Positions 1 to 8,170 of a DNA stretch of 64,000 bases are shown here, piece by piece. Position 1 is the stretch's first letter, and every line of letters starts with the position of its first letter. The stretch comes from Natrinema salaciae. Its GTDB lineage: Archaea; Halobacteriota; Halobacteria; Halobacteriales; Natrialbaceae. The notes beneath the pieces were generated by a model. That model made no database searches. It was not told the DNA's origin and saw only the letters and a program-made list of their open reading frames with translations. Where the stretch lies: positions 682,001-746,000 of the forward strand of contig NZ_FOFD01000001.1 of NCBI RefSeq assembly GCF_900110865.1. Direction: 5' to 3'. A program made the translations under genes and the position numbers.

Positions 1-1
1 T

Positions 2-3000
2 CGCTACCTCAGCGTCCACGAGGCGAACCTCGACGACTACGCGTCGCTGGCGATCGCGCCGCAGGAGAGCGGCGACACCGAGTTCGAGTCGACCCTCGCG
101 CCGCTTCCCGACGGAACGAAAGTGTCCGCGTCCGCCCCTCACGTGACGCCGTGGCGGACGATCCAGCTCGGCGACCGGCCGGGCGACCTCGTCGAATCGA
201 ACCTCATCGTCAACCTCAACGACGACTACAGCGACGACGTGTTCACGCAGGGGACCGACTGGATCGAACCCCAGAAGTTCATCGGCGTCTGGTGGCTGAT
301 GATCACCGGCCGAGCCGACTGGGAGTACCAGGGCCCGCAGACCGGCAACCACGGCGCACAGACCGGCCGGGCGAAGCAGTACATGGACTTCGCGAGCGAG
401 CACGACATCCCGGGCGTGCTCGTCGAGGGCTGGAACCAGGGCTGGTCGAGCTACCCGGGTGACGGGAGCGAGCTCGATTTCACCGAACCGTATCCCGACT
501 TCGACCTCGAGGGAGTGACCGACTACGGCGCGAGCCTCGAGCCGCCGACGCAGATGACGATGCACAACGAGACGGCGGGGGACTTTCGCAACTACGAGTC
601 CCAGCTCGAGGCGGCGTTCGGGCTGTACGACGACCTCGGGATCCGAACGATCAAGAACGGCTACGTCGCCGACAGCGGCAATCTGGCCGGAGAGGGGTTC
701 AACCACCACAATCAGGTGCTGGTCAACCACCACACGCTGGTCGCGGAGACCGCGGCGGCAAACCGGCAGCTGCTCGACATCCACGAGCCGATCCACCCGA
801 CCGGCCGCCGCCGGACCTACCCCAACCTGATGACGCGTGAGGGCGTGAAAGGCCAGGAGTACGACGCGTTCGGCAACGTCAGCCCCGCCCACCACGTCAC
901 CTTCCCGTTCACGCGGATGCTCGGCGGTCCCGTCGAGTACACGCCGGGGATCTTCGACATGGACTCCGGCTCCGGCGGCATCGAGACGACGCGGGCCAAA
1001 CAGCTCGCGATGTACCCGACGTACTTCAGCGGCCTCCAGATGGTCGCGGACCTGCCGAGTTCCTATCTGGCCGATCAGCCCGCGACGCTCCGCGTCGGGG
1101 AGGTCGCGCAGGCCCAACACGCCGAGCTGGACGGGTTCGTCACGCAGTCCGAGTGGGCCCACGCGCAGGGCGAAGCGTACGTCCCCGTCGACGCCAACAG
1201 CGTCGACAACGGGTCGACGGCCACCTGGACGCTCGAGGACGTCGACGCCGGCGAGTACGACGTCCACCTCCGAGTGGCGAACTACGAGGCCGACAACGGC
1301 CTTGGGGACGGCGTCGACGCGACGGCTACCCTCCGAATCGACGGCGAGCCGGTCGAGCAGCTGTCGATCCCGGGAACCGACTACTGGGACGTCTGGACGG
1401 CGACGGCGACGACCGTCTCGCTCGAGGCCGGAGACACCGACCTCTCCATCGCGCTGACCGACGCGGACACCGGCGGCTTCAACCTCGATGCGATCGCCGT
1501 CACGGCGCCCGGCGAGTCGATGCCGGAACCCGAGGAGCCGCCGATCACCGGCCCGACGGTTCCCGCGTTCCAGTTCATCGAGGACGTCCCGGCTGCGGGC
1601 TGGGACGACACGCGCGTCCTGGACGCATCGATCGGTGAGTACATGATCACCGCCCGGCAGAAAGACGAGGAGTGGTACGTCGGCGCGATGACCGACGAGA
1701 ACGGCCGTGCGCTCGAGATCCCGCTCGACTTCCTCGAGTCCGGTCACGGCTGGTGGGACGACGACTGCGGTTGGTGGGATGACGGAGACCACGACTGGGG
1801 AGACGATGACGACGACCACGGCTGGGGCCGAGGTCAGCGAGAAGGAAACGGCGACGGTCACCGGAAGGGACGCGGTCGCGGCCACGAAAAGGGGCGCGGC
1901 AAAGGCCACGCCAAAGGAAACGGCCGAGGCCACGAGAAAAAACGCGGACAGGGGCGAGACCGTGGACCGAGCCACACGGACGACAAGTACGTCGCGGAGA
2001 TCTACTCCGACGGTATCGACGCCGACTACGACGAGAACCTCGAGGACGTCCGCATCGACGAGGCCATCGTCGACGCCGACACGACCCTGCTGGCGTCGAC
2101 GGTCGGTTCCGGCGGCACCGCCGTTCGGCTCCGTCCGGCGACGCGGGAGGACAGAGCGGAGCTCCCCCGGTACGAGCGACCCGACCAGGAGATCGACGTG
2201 TCGATCGACGCGGAGACGTTCGTCCGAGAGCCGTTCATCGCGGCGACCGGGTCGAACGACGGCGACTACATCGGCGGGACGAACGTGGAACTCGTGGTCG
2301 ACGGCGAGGTCACCGCCGTCGAAAACGTCCGGTTCGCGCCGGGGGCGACCGACGAGTCGTTCGCGTTCGGATCGACGATCGACGCCGCGGGCACCTACGA
2401 CGTGACCGTCCGGACGCCCGAGGGGGAGTCCCTGGCCAGCCGGACGGTGCGGGTCACGCCGCCGAAGACCGTCGCGTCGTTCGACGACCCGAGCGGCGAC
2501 GACGATGGCCCCGGCGAGTACACGTATCCGACCGCCGACGCGTTCGCGGACGGCGTCTTCGACCTCCACTCCTTCGAGGTGACGCGGACCTCGAGCACCG
2601 TCCGGTTCTCGTTCGACGTCGAAACCCTGAACAACCCGTGGGGAAGCGACCGCGGCTTCTCGCCGCAGATGTTCGTGCTGTGGCTCCGCGATCCGAACGC
2701 GGACGGCGGCACGACGTCCGAAGTCGGCGATATCGGCCTGGCCGCCGACTTCGGGTCGGCGTGGCACTACCGCCTCGAGGTGAGCGGGTTCACGAAGAGC
2801 GCGGTCGACGCGAGCGGGAACCCGCTGACCGACGACGACGGATCCGAGATTGCCGTTCGGGACGACGTGGACCACGACGCGAACGCCGTATCACTCTCGG
2901 TCGATCGGGCGGCGTTCGGCGAGACGCCGCTCTCGGACCTGGAAGTCGTCGCGATGGTCCAGTCCGAGGATCGGGGCACGCTCCGTCCCGTCGCCGAGGA

Positions 3001-3163
3001 CGCGGCCGACTACGTGTTCGGCGGTGCCACCCCCGGTGCGGCCGAGAACGCGCCGCGCGTGATGGACCTGGTGACGCCCGCGGGCGTCAGCCGGACGGAG
3101 GCGCTGACCTACTCGGCCGACGAACGAGCGACGCTGCCGTTCGTCCCGCTGAGCGACGGCTGA
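2..3163 (+). CDS. GH97 family alpha-glucosidase, 5' end cut by the window, with CBM-like and glucodextranase C-terminal modules
   Basis: Likely an extracellular glycosidase that hydrolyses alpha-glucosidic links in starch or glycogen fragments. The reading frame is open from base 2, so the start and most of the N-terminal beta-sandwich lie upstream. The visible 1053 residues hold the end of that domain, then the GH97 barrel. Glutamates at codons 569-571 (HNETAG), 785-787 (HEPIHPTG), 839-841 (TREG) and 857-859 (GQEYDA) match in order and spacing the Ca-binding and catalytic glutamates I recall for the inverting enzyme SusB, which favours alpha-glucosidase over the retaining alpha-galactosidase branch. 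A CBM35/CBM6-like beta module is inserted at about 1180-1510. The usual GH97 C-terminal beta domain follows and is split by a low-complexity insert at 1742-1987. From about 2490 a glucodextranase-C-like module (FDDPSGDDDGPG ... FDLHSFEV) ends the protein. The signal peptide cannot be seen. Confidence 0.88.
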   Translation, partial: RYLSVHEANLDDYASLAIAPQESGDTEFESTLAPLPDGTKVSASAPHVTPWRTIQLGDRPGDLVESNLIVNLNDDYSDDVFTQGTDWIEPQKFIGVWWLMITGRADWEYQGPQTGNHGAQTGRAKQYMDFASEHDIPGVLVEGWNQGWSSYPGDGSELDFTEPYPDFDLEGVTDYGASLEPPTQMTMHNETAGDFRNYESQLEAAFGLYDDLGIRTIKNGYVADSGNLAGEGFNHHNQVLVNHHTLVAETAAANRQLLDIHEPIHPTGRRRTYPNLMTREGVKGQEYDAFGNVSPAHHVTFPFTRMLGGPVEYTPGIFDMDSGSGGIETTRAKQLAMYPTYFSGLQMVADLPSSYLADQPATLRVGEVAQAQHAELDGFVTQSEWAHAQGEAYVPVDANSVDNGSTATWTLEDVDAGEYDVHLRVANYEADNGLGDGVDATATLRIDGEPVEQLSIPGTDYWDVWTATATTVSLEAGDTDLSIALTDADTGGFNLDAIAVTAPGESMPEPEEPPITGPTVPAFQFIEDVPAAGWDDTRVLDASIGEYMITARQKDEEWYVGAMTDENGRALEIPLDFLESGHGWWDDDCGWWDDGDHDWGDDDDDHGWGRGQREGNGDGHRKGRGRGHEKGRGKGHAKGNGRGHEKKRGQGRDRGPSHTDDKYVAEIYSDGIDADYDENLEDVRIDEAIVDADTTLLASTVGSGGTAVRLRPATREDRAELPRYERPDQEIDVSIDAETFVREPFIAATGSNDGDYIGGTNVELVVDGEVTAVENVRFAPGATDESFAFGSTIDAAGTYDVTVRTPEGESLASRTVRVTPPKTVASFDDPSGDDDGPGEYTYPTADAFADGVFDLHSFEVTRTSSTVRFSFDVETLNNPWGSDRGFSPQMFVLWLRDPNADGGTTSEVGDIGLAADFGSAWHYRLEVSGFTKSAVDASGNPLTDDDGSEIAVRDDVDHDANAVSLSVDRAAFGETPLSDLEVVAMVQSEDRGTLRPVAEDAADYVFGGATPGAAENAPRVMDLVTPAGVSRTEALTYSADERATLPFVPLSDG
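1742..1987 (+). repeat. low-complexity coding insert within the GH97 C-terminal domain
   Basis: About 82 in-frame codons with an extreme composition. The first third is Asp, Trp, His and Gly (WWDDD and DDDDDHGWG types). The rest is Gly, Lys, Arg and His built from short units such as GHEKGRGKG and GHAKG. The sequence on both sides (LEIPLDFLESG before, YVAEIYSDGIDADY after) reads as one continuous beta hairpin of the GH97 C-terminal domain, so this is an insertion into a folded domain. The frame is kept throughout. Confidence 0.8.
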
Positions 3164-3341
3164 GTGGAACGCAATCGCGCGAACGAAGCGGGGAACCGGG
3201 AAACCGAACGAACACGAACTGAGGGCGGCCGTCGACCTGCGGCGGGTGACGGCCACCGCTGTTCGATGCCGGCGGCGACGCCGGTATCACGACGACCGCG
3301 CGTCGAGAATCGGTCGGACTCGAGGAGTCGGAGCCGCCGGA

Positions 3342-3470
3342 CTAATCGGCACCGTGACGCGGCGTGTAGCCGCAGTCGTCGCAGGCGAACGACTCGTGGC
3401 GGGCGGACAGCGGGCCCGCACATTTGGGACACAGGTATTCGGACTCGAGTGAATTTTGACTGAGTGTCAT
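3342..3470 (-). CDS. small zinc-ribbon protein (42 aa)
   Basis: A 42-residue protein with two CPxC/CxxC-type knuckles, CPKC and CDDC, spaced as in a rubredoxin-like zinc ribbon; it is likely a structural Zn site. The start at base 3470 was chosen because the protein there begins MTLSQNSLESEYLCPKC, while the longer reading to 3596 adds 42 residues with no haloarchaeal acidic character. Haloarchaea encode many such one-domain zinc-finger proteins, some of which affect stress response, swarming or biofilm in Haloferax. Its specific role is unknown. It lies between the convergent GH97 gene and a conserved hypothetical gene on the same strand. Confidence 0.66.
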   Translation of the reverse strand: MTLSQNSLESEYLCPKCAGPLSARHESFACDDCGYTPRHGAD

Positions 3471-3615
3471 GTGTGATACGAGGGGCTGAGAGCGAATAAG
3501 ATCACGTATTACGCGAGTAGAAGTACGGATTCTGGCTACAATCAGTTCGGCTGTCACGACCGGAGCGACGGCCGAGTACGGCGTTCGGATCGACACCCGA
3601 CCCGTGAGCGGTCCG

Positions 3616-3939
3616 TCAGAACTGGTAGCGCCGCTCGTCGTCCATCGTCGGGTACTGGTCCGCGCCGGTCATCTCCTCGAAGGTCATGCCGGAGAGGTAC
3701 TCGTCGTACGTGACGTCGTAGGCCGTTCGGAGCTGGAAGTCGAGTTTGCCGGTGTCGACGGTGGACTGGAAGAGCATGTGAATCGCCCGCCGGACGAGTT
3801 CGTCCGTCTCCTCGGGCTCGAGGGCGGTCTCGAGCAGGGCGAGCTCGTTTCTGGTCTCGCGGTCGAGCGAGAGCGCAAGCTCGTCACCGAAGTCGGCGTA
3901 CGATTCCGTCACGTCCTCGTTGAGATCGTCGAGGCTCAT
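3616..3939 (-). CDS. conserved haloarchaeal hypothetical protein (107 aa)
   Basis: An acidic, helix-rich cytosolic protein with no recognised motif. Visible landmarks are MSLDDLNEDVTESYADFGDE near the start and DVTYDEYLSGMTFEEMTG near the end. No cysteines and no membrane segment. The start at 3939 was chosen over the upstream ATG at 4032 because the extra 31 residues are Arg-rich and look like untranslated leader read as protein. Transcribed divergently from mutY, with about 124 bases between the two starts. The composition and typical codon use support a real gene; no function is proposed. Confidence 0.7.
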   Translation of the reverse strand: MSLDDLNEDVTESYADFGDELALSLDRETRNELALLETALEPEETDELVRRAIHMLFQSTVDTGKLDFQLRTAYDVTYDEYLSGMTFEEMTGADQYPTMDDERRYQF

Positions 3940-4063
3940 ACGAGAGGGGACTCGAGGGGATCGGATAGACCTTTCGTGGTGGTCTCGTCGGTGTCGACCG
4001 ACCCGGACTCGGTCGTCGGTCGGGACCGCCACCAGTAAGGGGTCGTAGCCGCTACCGGGACCG

Positions 4064-4999
4064 ATGAGTGATGCAGCGGAACCGGCCGACGAGTGGACCC
4101 CGCCGGACGATCGAGCGGCCGTTCGCGAGGCGCTGATCGCGTGGTACGAGGACGACCACCGCGAGTTCCCGTGGCGACGGACCGACGACCCCTACGCGAT
4201 CCTCGTCAGCGAAGTGATGAGCCAACAGACCCAGCTCGACCGGGTCGTCGAGGCCTGGGAGGCGTTCCTCGAGCGGTGGCCGACGACCGCCGCGCTAGCC
4301 GACGCCGACCGCGCCGACGTCGTGGGGTTCTGGACGGACCACAGCCTGGGATACAACAACCGGGCAAAGTACCTCCACGAGGCTGCCGGTCAGATCGAAG
4401 ACGACTACGACGGGGAGTTCCCCCACACTCCCGACGAACTGCAGGAACTCATGGGCGTCGGCCCGTACACGGCCAACGCGGTCGCCAGTTTCGCGTTCAA
4501 CAACGGCGACGCAGTCGTCGACACGAACGTCAAGCGTGTGCTCTACCGCGCCTTCGACGTGCCGGACGACGACGCGGCCTTCGAAGCGGCCGCGCGCAAG
4601 CTCATGCCCGATGGTCGCTCTCGAGTCTGGAACAACGCGATCATGGAACTGGGCGGCGTCGCCTGCGAGCAGACCCCGAGTTGCGACGAGGCGGGCTGTC
4701 CGTGGCGCGAGTGGTGCGGCGCGTACGCCAGCGGCGACTTCACCGCACCCGACGTGCCGACCCAACCGAGCTTCGAGGGGAGCCGCCGGCAGTTCCGCGG
4801 TCGCGTGATCGGCACGCTCCGCGAGTACGACGAACTCGACCTCGACGCGCTCGGCCACCGCATCCGCGTCGACTACGCGCCCGACGGCGAGTACGGTCGC
4901 GAGTGGCTCGAGGGACTGCTGACCGACCTCGAGTCGGACGGGCTGGTCGAACTCGAACGCGGCGACGGCGACGAACCCGTTGCACGGCTCCAGCGGTGA
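4064..4999 (+). CDS. mutY: A/G-specific adenine DNA glycosylase MutY
   Basis: Removes adenine mispaired with 8-oxoguanine in base-excision repair. HhH-GPD fold: the active-site glutamate is E50 in SEVMSQQTQ, the helix-hairpin-helix is ELMGVGPYTANAV (about 129-141), and the catalytic aspartate is D153 in VDTNVKRVLYR. Four cysteines C201, C207, C212 and C218 form the [4Fe-4S] site; their spacing C-x5-C-x4-C-x5-C differs slightly from the usual C-x6-C-x2-C-x5-C. At 311 residues it is a little shorter than bacterial MutY, and the C-terminal 8-oxoG recognition domain is small or divergent. The ATG at 4064 is the only good start. Monocistronic, divergent from the hypothetical gene upstream, followed by a small inverted repeat. 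Confidence 0.92.
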   Translation: MSDAAEPADEWTPPDDRAAVREALIAWYEDDHREFPWRRTDDPYAILVSEVMSQQTQLDRVVEAWEAFLERWPTTAALADADRADVVGFWTDHSLGYNNRAKYLHEAAGQIEDDYDGEFPHTPDELQELMGVGPYTANAVASFAFNNGDAVVDTNVKRVLYRAFDVPDDDAAFEAAARKLMPDGRSRVWNNAIMELGGVACEQTPSCDEAGCPWREWCGAYASGDFTAPDVPTQPSFEGSRRQFRGRVIGTLREYDELDLDALGHRIRVDYAPDGEYGREWLEGLLTDLESDGLVELERGDGDEPVARLQR

Positions 5000-5702
5000 A
5001 CCGCCGTCCACGACTCACTCGCTTGCGTTCGCTCGTGGAGGGAGCGACGTTCTGCGTCCACGACGCGCGGTACGAATACGATCGCGGGCTCCGTAGGCAG
5101 CGCAGTCTCCACGGGCATGTCGTCGGAGGGAACCACGCCGAGTTCGGACGGGCCGCGAGAAAGAACGTTCCACGTCGCGTTCGCGTTTCTGCCGCTTCGA
5201 GTCCACAGGACGGCCACGCGCGTTCGCCTACAGTGGCGTGTCCGTTTCGACGCGACACGTGGCACGCGGTTCGGTCATCCCCCCGCGTTCCCTGTCACCG
5301 ACGACTGCGAATCGATCGAACCGTCGACGACCACATCGACGAAAACGACGCGCGGTGACGAACACCGTACATTCCCTGTCGGCCAATTTTCAATTCGTGG
5401 CCTATCGAAACGGCGACGCGACCGCACTTGTACCTGCCCGGGAGTTGCACAGTTTGAGAACGGTCAGGTCGAGGTAGTTCCGTCGTCTCTCGGCCGAGAC
5501 ACAAACTACAACACACTGATAATTGTGGGTAAAGAAAGGTGGGGCGTAAAATGGAAGTGGCTAGAACGGCCGTGGAGAGCCCCTCACGAGGCGACACGTT
5601 AGCAGTACCGACCCTCTGGCAGAAGTGACAGTCATCGGAATTGGGTGGCGGGAAAGGCTACCGGAAACCAAACCCGTCTATACGTCTCTGTGGTGGGCTT
5701 CG
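5000..5702. other. 703-base gap with no convincing gene
   Basis: Apart from the hairpin after mutY, nothing convincing is seen. Open frames on both strands here encode Arg-, Ser- and Thr-rich products without domains. GC falls clearly at about 5380-5560, where the promoter of the downstream regulator may lie. A minus-strand reading near 5020-5120 has fair codon bias but no family resemblance, and could be a gene remnant. Confidence 0.5.
5008..5038. terminator. inverted repeat just after mutY, possible terminator
   Basis: Six-base arms CCACGA (5008-5013) and TCGTGG (5033-5038) enclose a 19-base loop, 8 bases after the mutY stop codon. No T-run follows, so a terminator role is uncertain. The sequence style (CTCGCTTGCGTTCGCTCG) is common between genes in haloarchaea. 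Confidence 0.35.
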
Positions 5703-6404
5703 ATGATGACCACAGTCGTCGAACTCGCGATCCCGGCTGATCGACTCGGATTCGCTCGCACGTTCGATCGAGAGTCGACGTTCGAGTTTCAGGTCGGCGG
5801 AATGATCGGCGGATCGCCACCGCTCGTCTGGACGAGCGGTCCGGACCGCGACGGCGTCCGGCGAGCGCTCGAGTCGGATCCGTCGGTCGAAGTGCTCGCG
5901 AGCGTGGCCGACGACGGAGAGCGATCCTCGGCGGACGACGGGCCGAACCCTGGCCAACACGACCGCTGGCTGTTTCGACTCGAGTTCGGAGACGGCGTGA
6001 AGTTGTTCGAGGAGATCGTGACGGAGAACGACGGTGCGATCCTGACGGCGCGGGGCCGAGAGGGGCGCTGGATGCTGAAACTGCTCTTTCACGATCGGGC
6101 GTCCGTCTCGGCGTGTCACGAGTTGCTCGAGCAGTACGAGTTCGGAGCCGACGTCACCAGAATCAGCGGTGTAAACGACCTCGCGAGCGCGCAAACGCCG
6201 TTGACGGAGACGCAGTACGAGACGATCTGTAAGGCACACGAACTCGGCTATTTCGACGTTCCGAGAGGGGTGACGCTCAAGGAGCTGGCGGCGGAGTTAG
6301 ATATCTCACACCAGGCGCTCTCGGAGCGACTCCGTCGGAGTCACGCGGCGCTCGTCAGCGCGGAGTTGACGGATCGAACCGCGCCGATGGCGATCGACCC
6401 CTGA
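5703..6404 (+). CDS. bat-type transcriptional regulator with C-terminal HTH_10 domain
   Basis: A DNA-binding regulator of the bacterio-opsin-activator-like family that is abundant in haloarchaea. The N-terminal part (about residues 1-155) is a ligand-sensing-like alpha/beta region without recognised catalytic residues. The C-terminal HTH_10 domain (about 170-230) shows the signature LTETQYETICKAHELGYFDVPRGVTLKELAAELDISHQALSE spread over this span. The start was placed at the ATG ATG pair at 5703/5706, giving 233 or 232 residues; a GTG further upstream at 5625 adds 26 residues that do not match the family. Target genes cannot be told from the context, since it stands alone between two long gaps. 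Confidence 0.82.
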   Translation: MMTTVVELAIPADRLGFARTFDRESTFEFQVGGMIGGSPPLVWTSGPDRDGVRRALESDPSVEVLASVADDGERSSADDGPNPGQHDRWLFRLEFGDGVKLFEEIVTENDGAILTARGREGRWMLKLLFHDRASVSACHELLEQYEFGADVTRISGVNDLASAQTPLTETQYETICKAHELGYFDVPRGVTLKELAAELDISHQALSERLRRSHAALVSAELTDRTAPMAIDP

Positions 6405-6822
6405 GAAGCGAGCGGTCACGCTCGAATCGACCCGCGGACTCGATCCCGCCGGCTCTCAGTTCGTCACTATCGAGATCACAGAGTACGACAACGTTCACAC
6501 AAAACCTCGTTACAGAGCCCACATATGACCCGTTCCCTCGAAAAAGCCATATTTGGTCCAAGGAATGGTTTTATTACTGAACAGGGAGACAATACAGTGT
6601 CGGTATCGCTCCGACTGGTTCACGCCTTCGACGTCGCTGTGAACGCCGGTGGATCATCCGTACTCGAGACCGGTCCGCGGTCTTTCGTGGCTGTGAGACC
6701 GTGGCACCGCTGATGGGGCCGTTCGCGGCCCTACTACCCGTTCTCTTCGCGCATATATCCGGAAAACACGACAGGTCCGTAGTTTTATCTATCGGACGAA
6801 TATACTCTCTGGCGAGAGTGAC
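6405..6822. other. 418-base gap carrying promoter-like AT-rich patches
   Basis: No gene is supported. AT-rich patches lie at about 6485-6510, 6545-6580 (TTTTATTACTG) and 6780-6806. The last holds two TATA-like boxes, TTTTATC at 6783-6789 and GAATATACT at 6798-6806, that can serve the membrane-anchored winged-helix gene starting at 6823. Confidence 0.5.
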
Positions 6823-7389
6823 GTGATCGGACGCAGTTGGACGGACACCGCGGACGAGTCGGCTGGAGCGTCCGATACGGACACGCCGCCGGACCTCTCG
6901 CTGGACGATATCTACCATCTCCTCCAGACGAAACGTCGCCGAGACGTGCTTCGGTACCTTCGCGACGCCGAGGGTCCGGTCCGCTTGCGCGAACTCGCCG
7001 AACAGATCGCTGCCTGGGAGCAAGGGACGACCGTCGAGCACCTGCGCTCGAGCGACCGCCAGCGCGTGTACATCTCCCTGTACCAGTCGCACCTTCCGAA
7101 GCTCGACAACCACGGAATCGTCGACTACGACAAGGATCGAGGCCGAGTCGAGCCGACGCCGCTGACGTCACAGCTCGACTCGTATCTCGGCCGACCGACC
7201 GAAACTCCTTCGCCCGGACGGTGGCCACGACGATACGCCGTGGCGACTGCGCTCTGGGCGATCGGTCTCGTCGCGATCGCGACCGGGGGCGCTTCGATTC
7301 CTGGACTCGCCGCTGCGGGAGGGATTCTCCTTACGTTCGCGATCCTCACGGGCGTCCACGCGTGGTCCACCGGTTCGTTCCGTCGATAG
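6823..7389 (+). CDS. DUF7344-type winged-helix protein with two C-terminal membrane segments
   Basis: Probable membrane-anchored DNA-binding regulator. Residues about 25-110 form a winged helix: DDIYHLLQTKRRRDVLRYL is the first helix pair, and RQRVYISLYQSHLPKLDNHGIVDYD is the hallmark of the haloarchaeal DUF7344 family. Two hydrophobic helices follow (ALWAIGLVAIATGGASIPGL and AAGGILLTFAILTGVHAW). The start codon is GTG at 6823, supported by a TATA-like box about 24 bases upstream and the absence of an earlier in-frame start. Small soluble relatives occur elsewhere in this window at 24834, 27257 and 42918. Function beyond DNA binding is an inference. Confidence 0.78.
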   Translation: MIGRSWTDTADESAGASDTDTPPDLSLDDIYHLLQTKRRRDVLRYLRDAEGPVRLRELAEQIAAWEQGTTVEHLRSSDRQRVYISLYQSHLPKLDNHGIVDYDKDRGRVEPTPLTSQLDSYLGRPTETPSPGRWPRRYAVATALWAIGLVAIATGGASIPGLAAAGGILLTFAILTGVHAWSTGSFRR

Positions 7390-7436
7390 TGCTCGGCGGA
7401 TTTTCGAACCGTGACGCGACAGCCGAACGACGACCG

Positions 7437-7886
7437 TCAGTCGGCGCGGGAGACGACTGCCGCGTCCGTCTCGACCGACCGCTCGAGGAGTCGGTGTGCG
7501 TGAAAGGCGACCGAAAAGTCCTGCGGACTGGGCAGTGCACAGGCGAGCCAGCCGATGGCCGCAGCGGCGACGACCGGCGTCTCGGTCGTCACGTAGCCGG
7601 CGGCGGCCAGTCCGAAGACGGGAAGCGCGAGGAGGGCGGGTGCGAGCGCCGCGACTCGGAGCGTCCAGGGCGGCTCCCGACCGGTCGGCCGGGGATAGAC
7701 GGCAGCCCAGGGGCGCGTCGTGAGCAGCGCAACGAGTCCGTCGGACCGACCGGGGAAATAGGAGACCGAGTACTCGACACGCGCCAGTCGAAGGACCGCC
7801 GCGTGGGTCCACTCGTGGGCCACCAATCCGATCGCTACCGCGAGGGCGAGCGCACAGCCAGCAACCACCACGTTCGCTCCGATCAT
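7437..7886 (-). CDS. site-2-protease-like integral membrane protein with HEWTH motif
   Basis: A 149-residue membrane protein with about four hydrophobic segments. The first carries HEWTH (residues 24-28), a HExxH zinc motif inside a membrane helix, as in intramembrane metalloproteases of the M50/DUF3267 type. Near the C-terminus, LPSPQDFSVAFHA contains an Asp that could be the third ligand, in the place of the LDG/NPDG motif of S2P. If active, it would cleave a membrane-bound substrate such as an anti-regulator. It is convergent with the membrane-anchored winged-helix gene just 48 bases away, which is a possible but unproven substrate. The assignment rests on the motif and topology only. Confidence 0.6.
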   Translation of the reverse strand: MIGANVVVAGCALALAVAIGLVAHEWTHAAVLRLARVEYSVSYFPGRSDGLVALLTTRPWAAVYPRPTGREPPWTLRVAALAPALLALPVFGLAAAGYVTTETPVVAAAAIGWLACALPSPQDFSVAFHAHRLLERSVETDAAVVSRAD

Positions 7887-8141
7887 AGGGACGCGAGATG
7901 GACACCTGTCGAGTGTCCCGCCGTCTCCGACGGGTCATCTCACGCACGCTGACGGACGAACTACCGATAGAAGGCCCTCCGGCTGTACCAGTTGGCATCT
8001 TAAGTTACCGTGCCGGTTCGGGCCCGCCCCGCCGAGCCGTCGGTCGCACGGCTGCCGCGAACGGCCGACTGCACCCCCTCCTGGAACGGACCCGGACGCG
8101 GCGTCGCTACCGCCGTTCGAATCGACGTCGCTCGACAAGGA

Positions 8142-8149
8142 TTAAGTAT
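8142..8149 (+). promoter_or_regulatory. TATA-like box of the HTH-GNAT gene
   Basis: TTAAGTAT lies 22-29 bases before the ATG at 8171, the spacing expected for a leaderless haloarchaeal transcript. Confidence 0.55.
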
Positions 8150-8170
8150 TGTTGGGTGGTATCATGTATC

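Noticed and set aside
5117-5602. 161-residue ORF after mutY
   Set aside because: Arg/Thr/Pro-rich, no domain, no promoter at the right distance; most likely a chance frame in the gap.
8101-8125. possible tRNA T-arm (GTTCGAATC-like sequence)
   Set aside because: No matching acceptor or anticodon arms are found around it.
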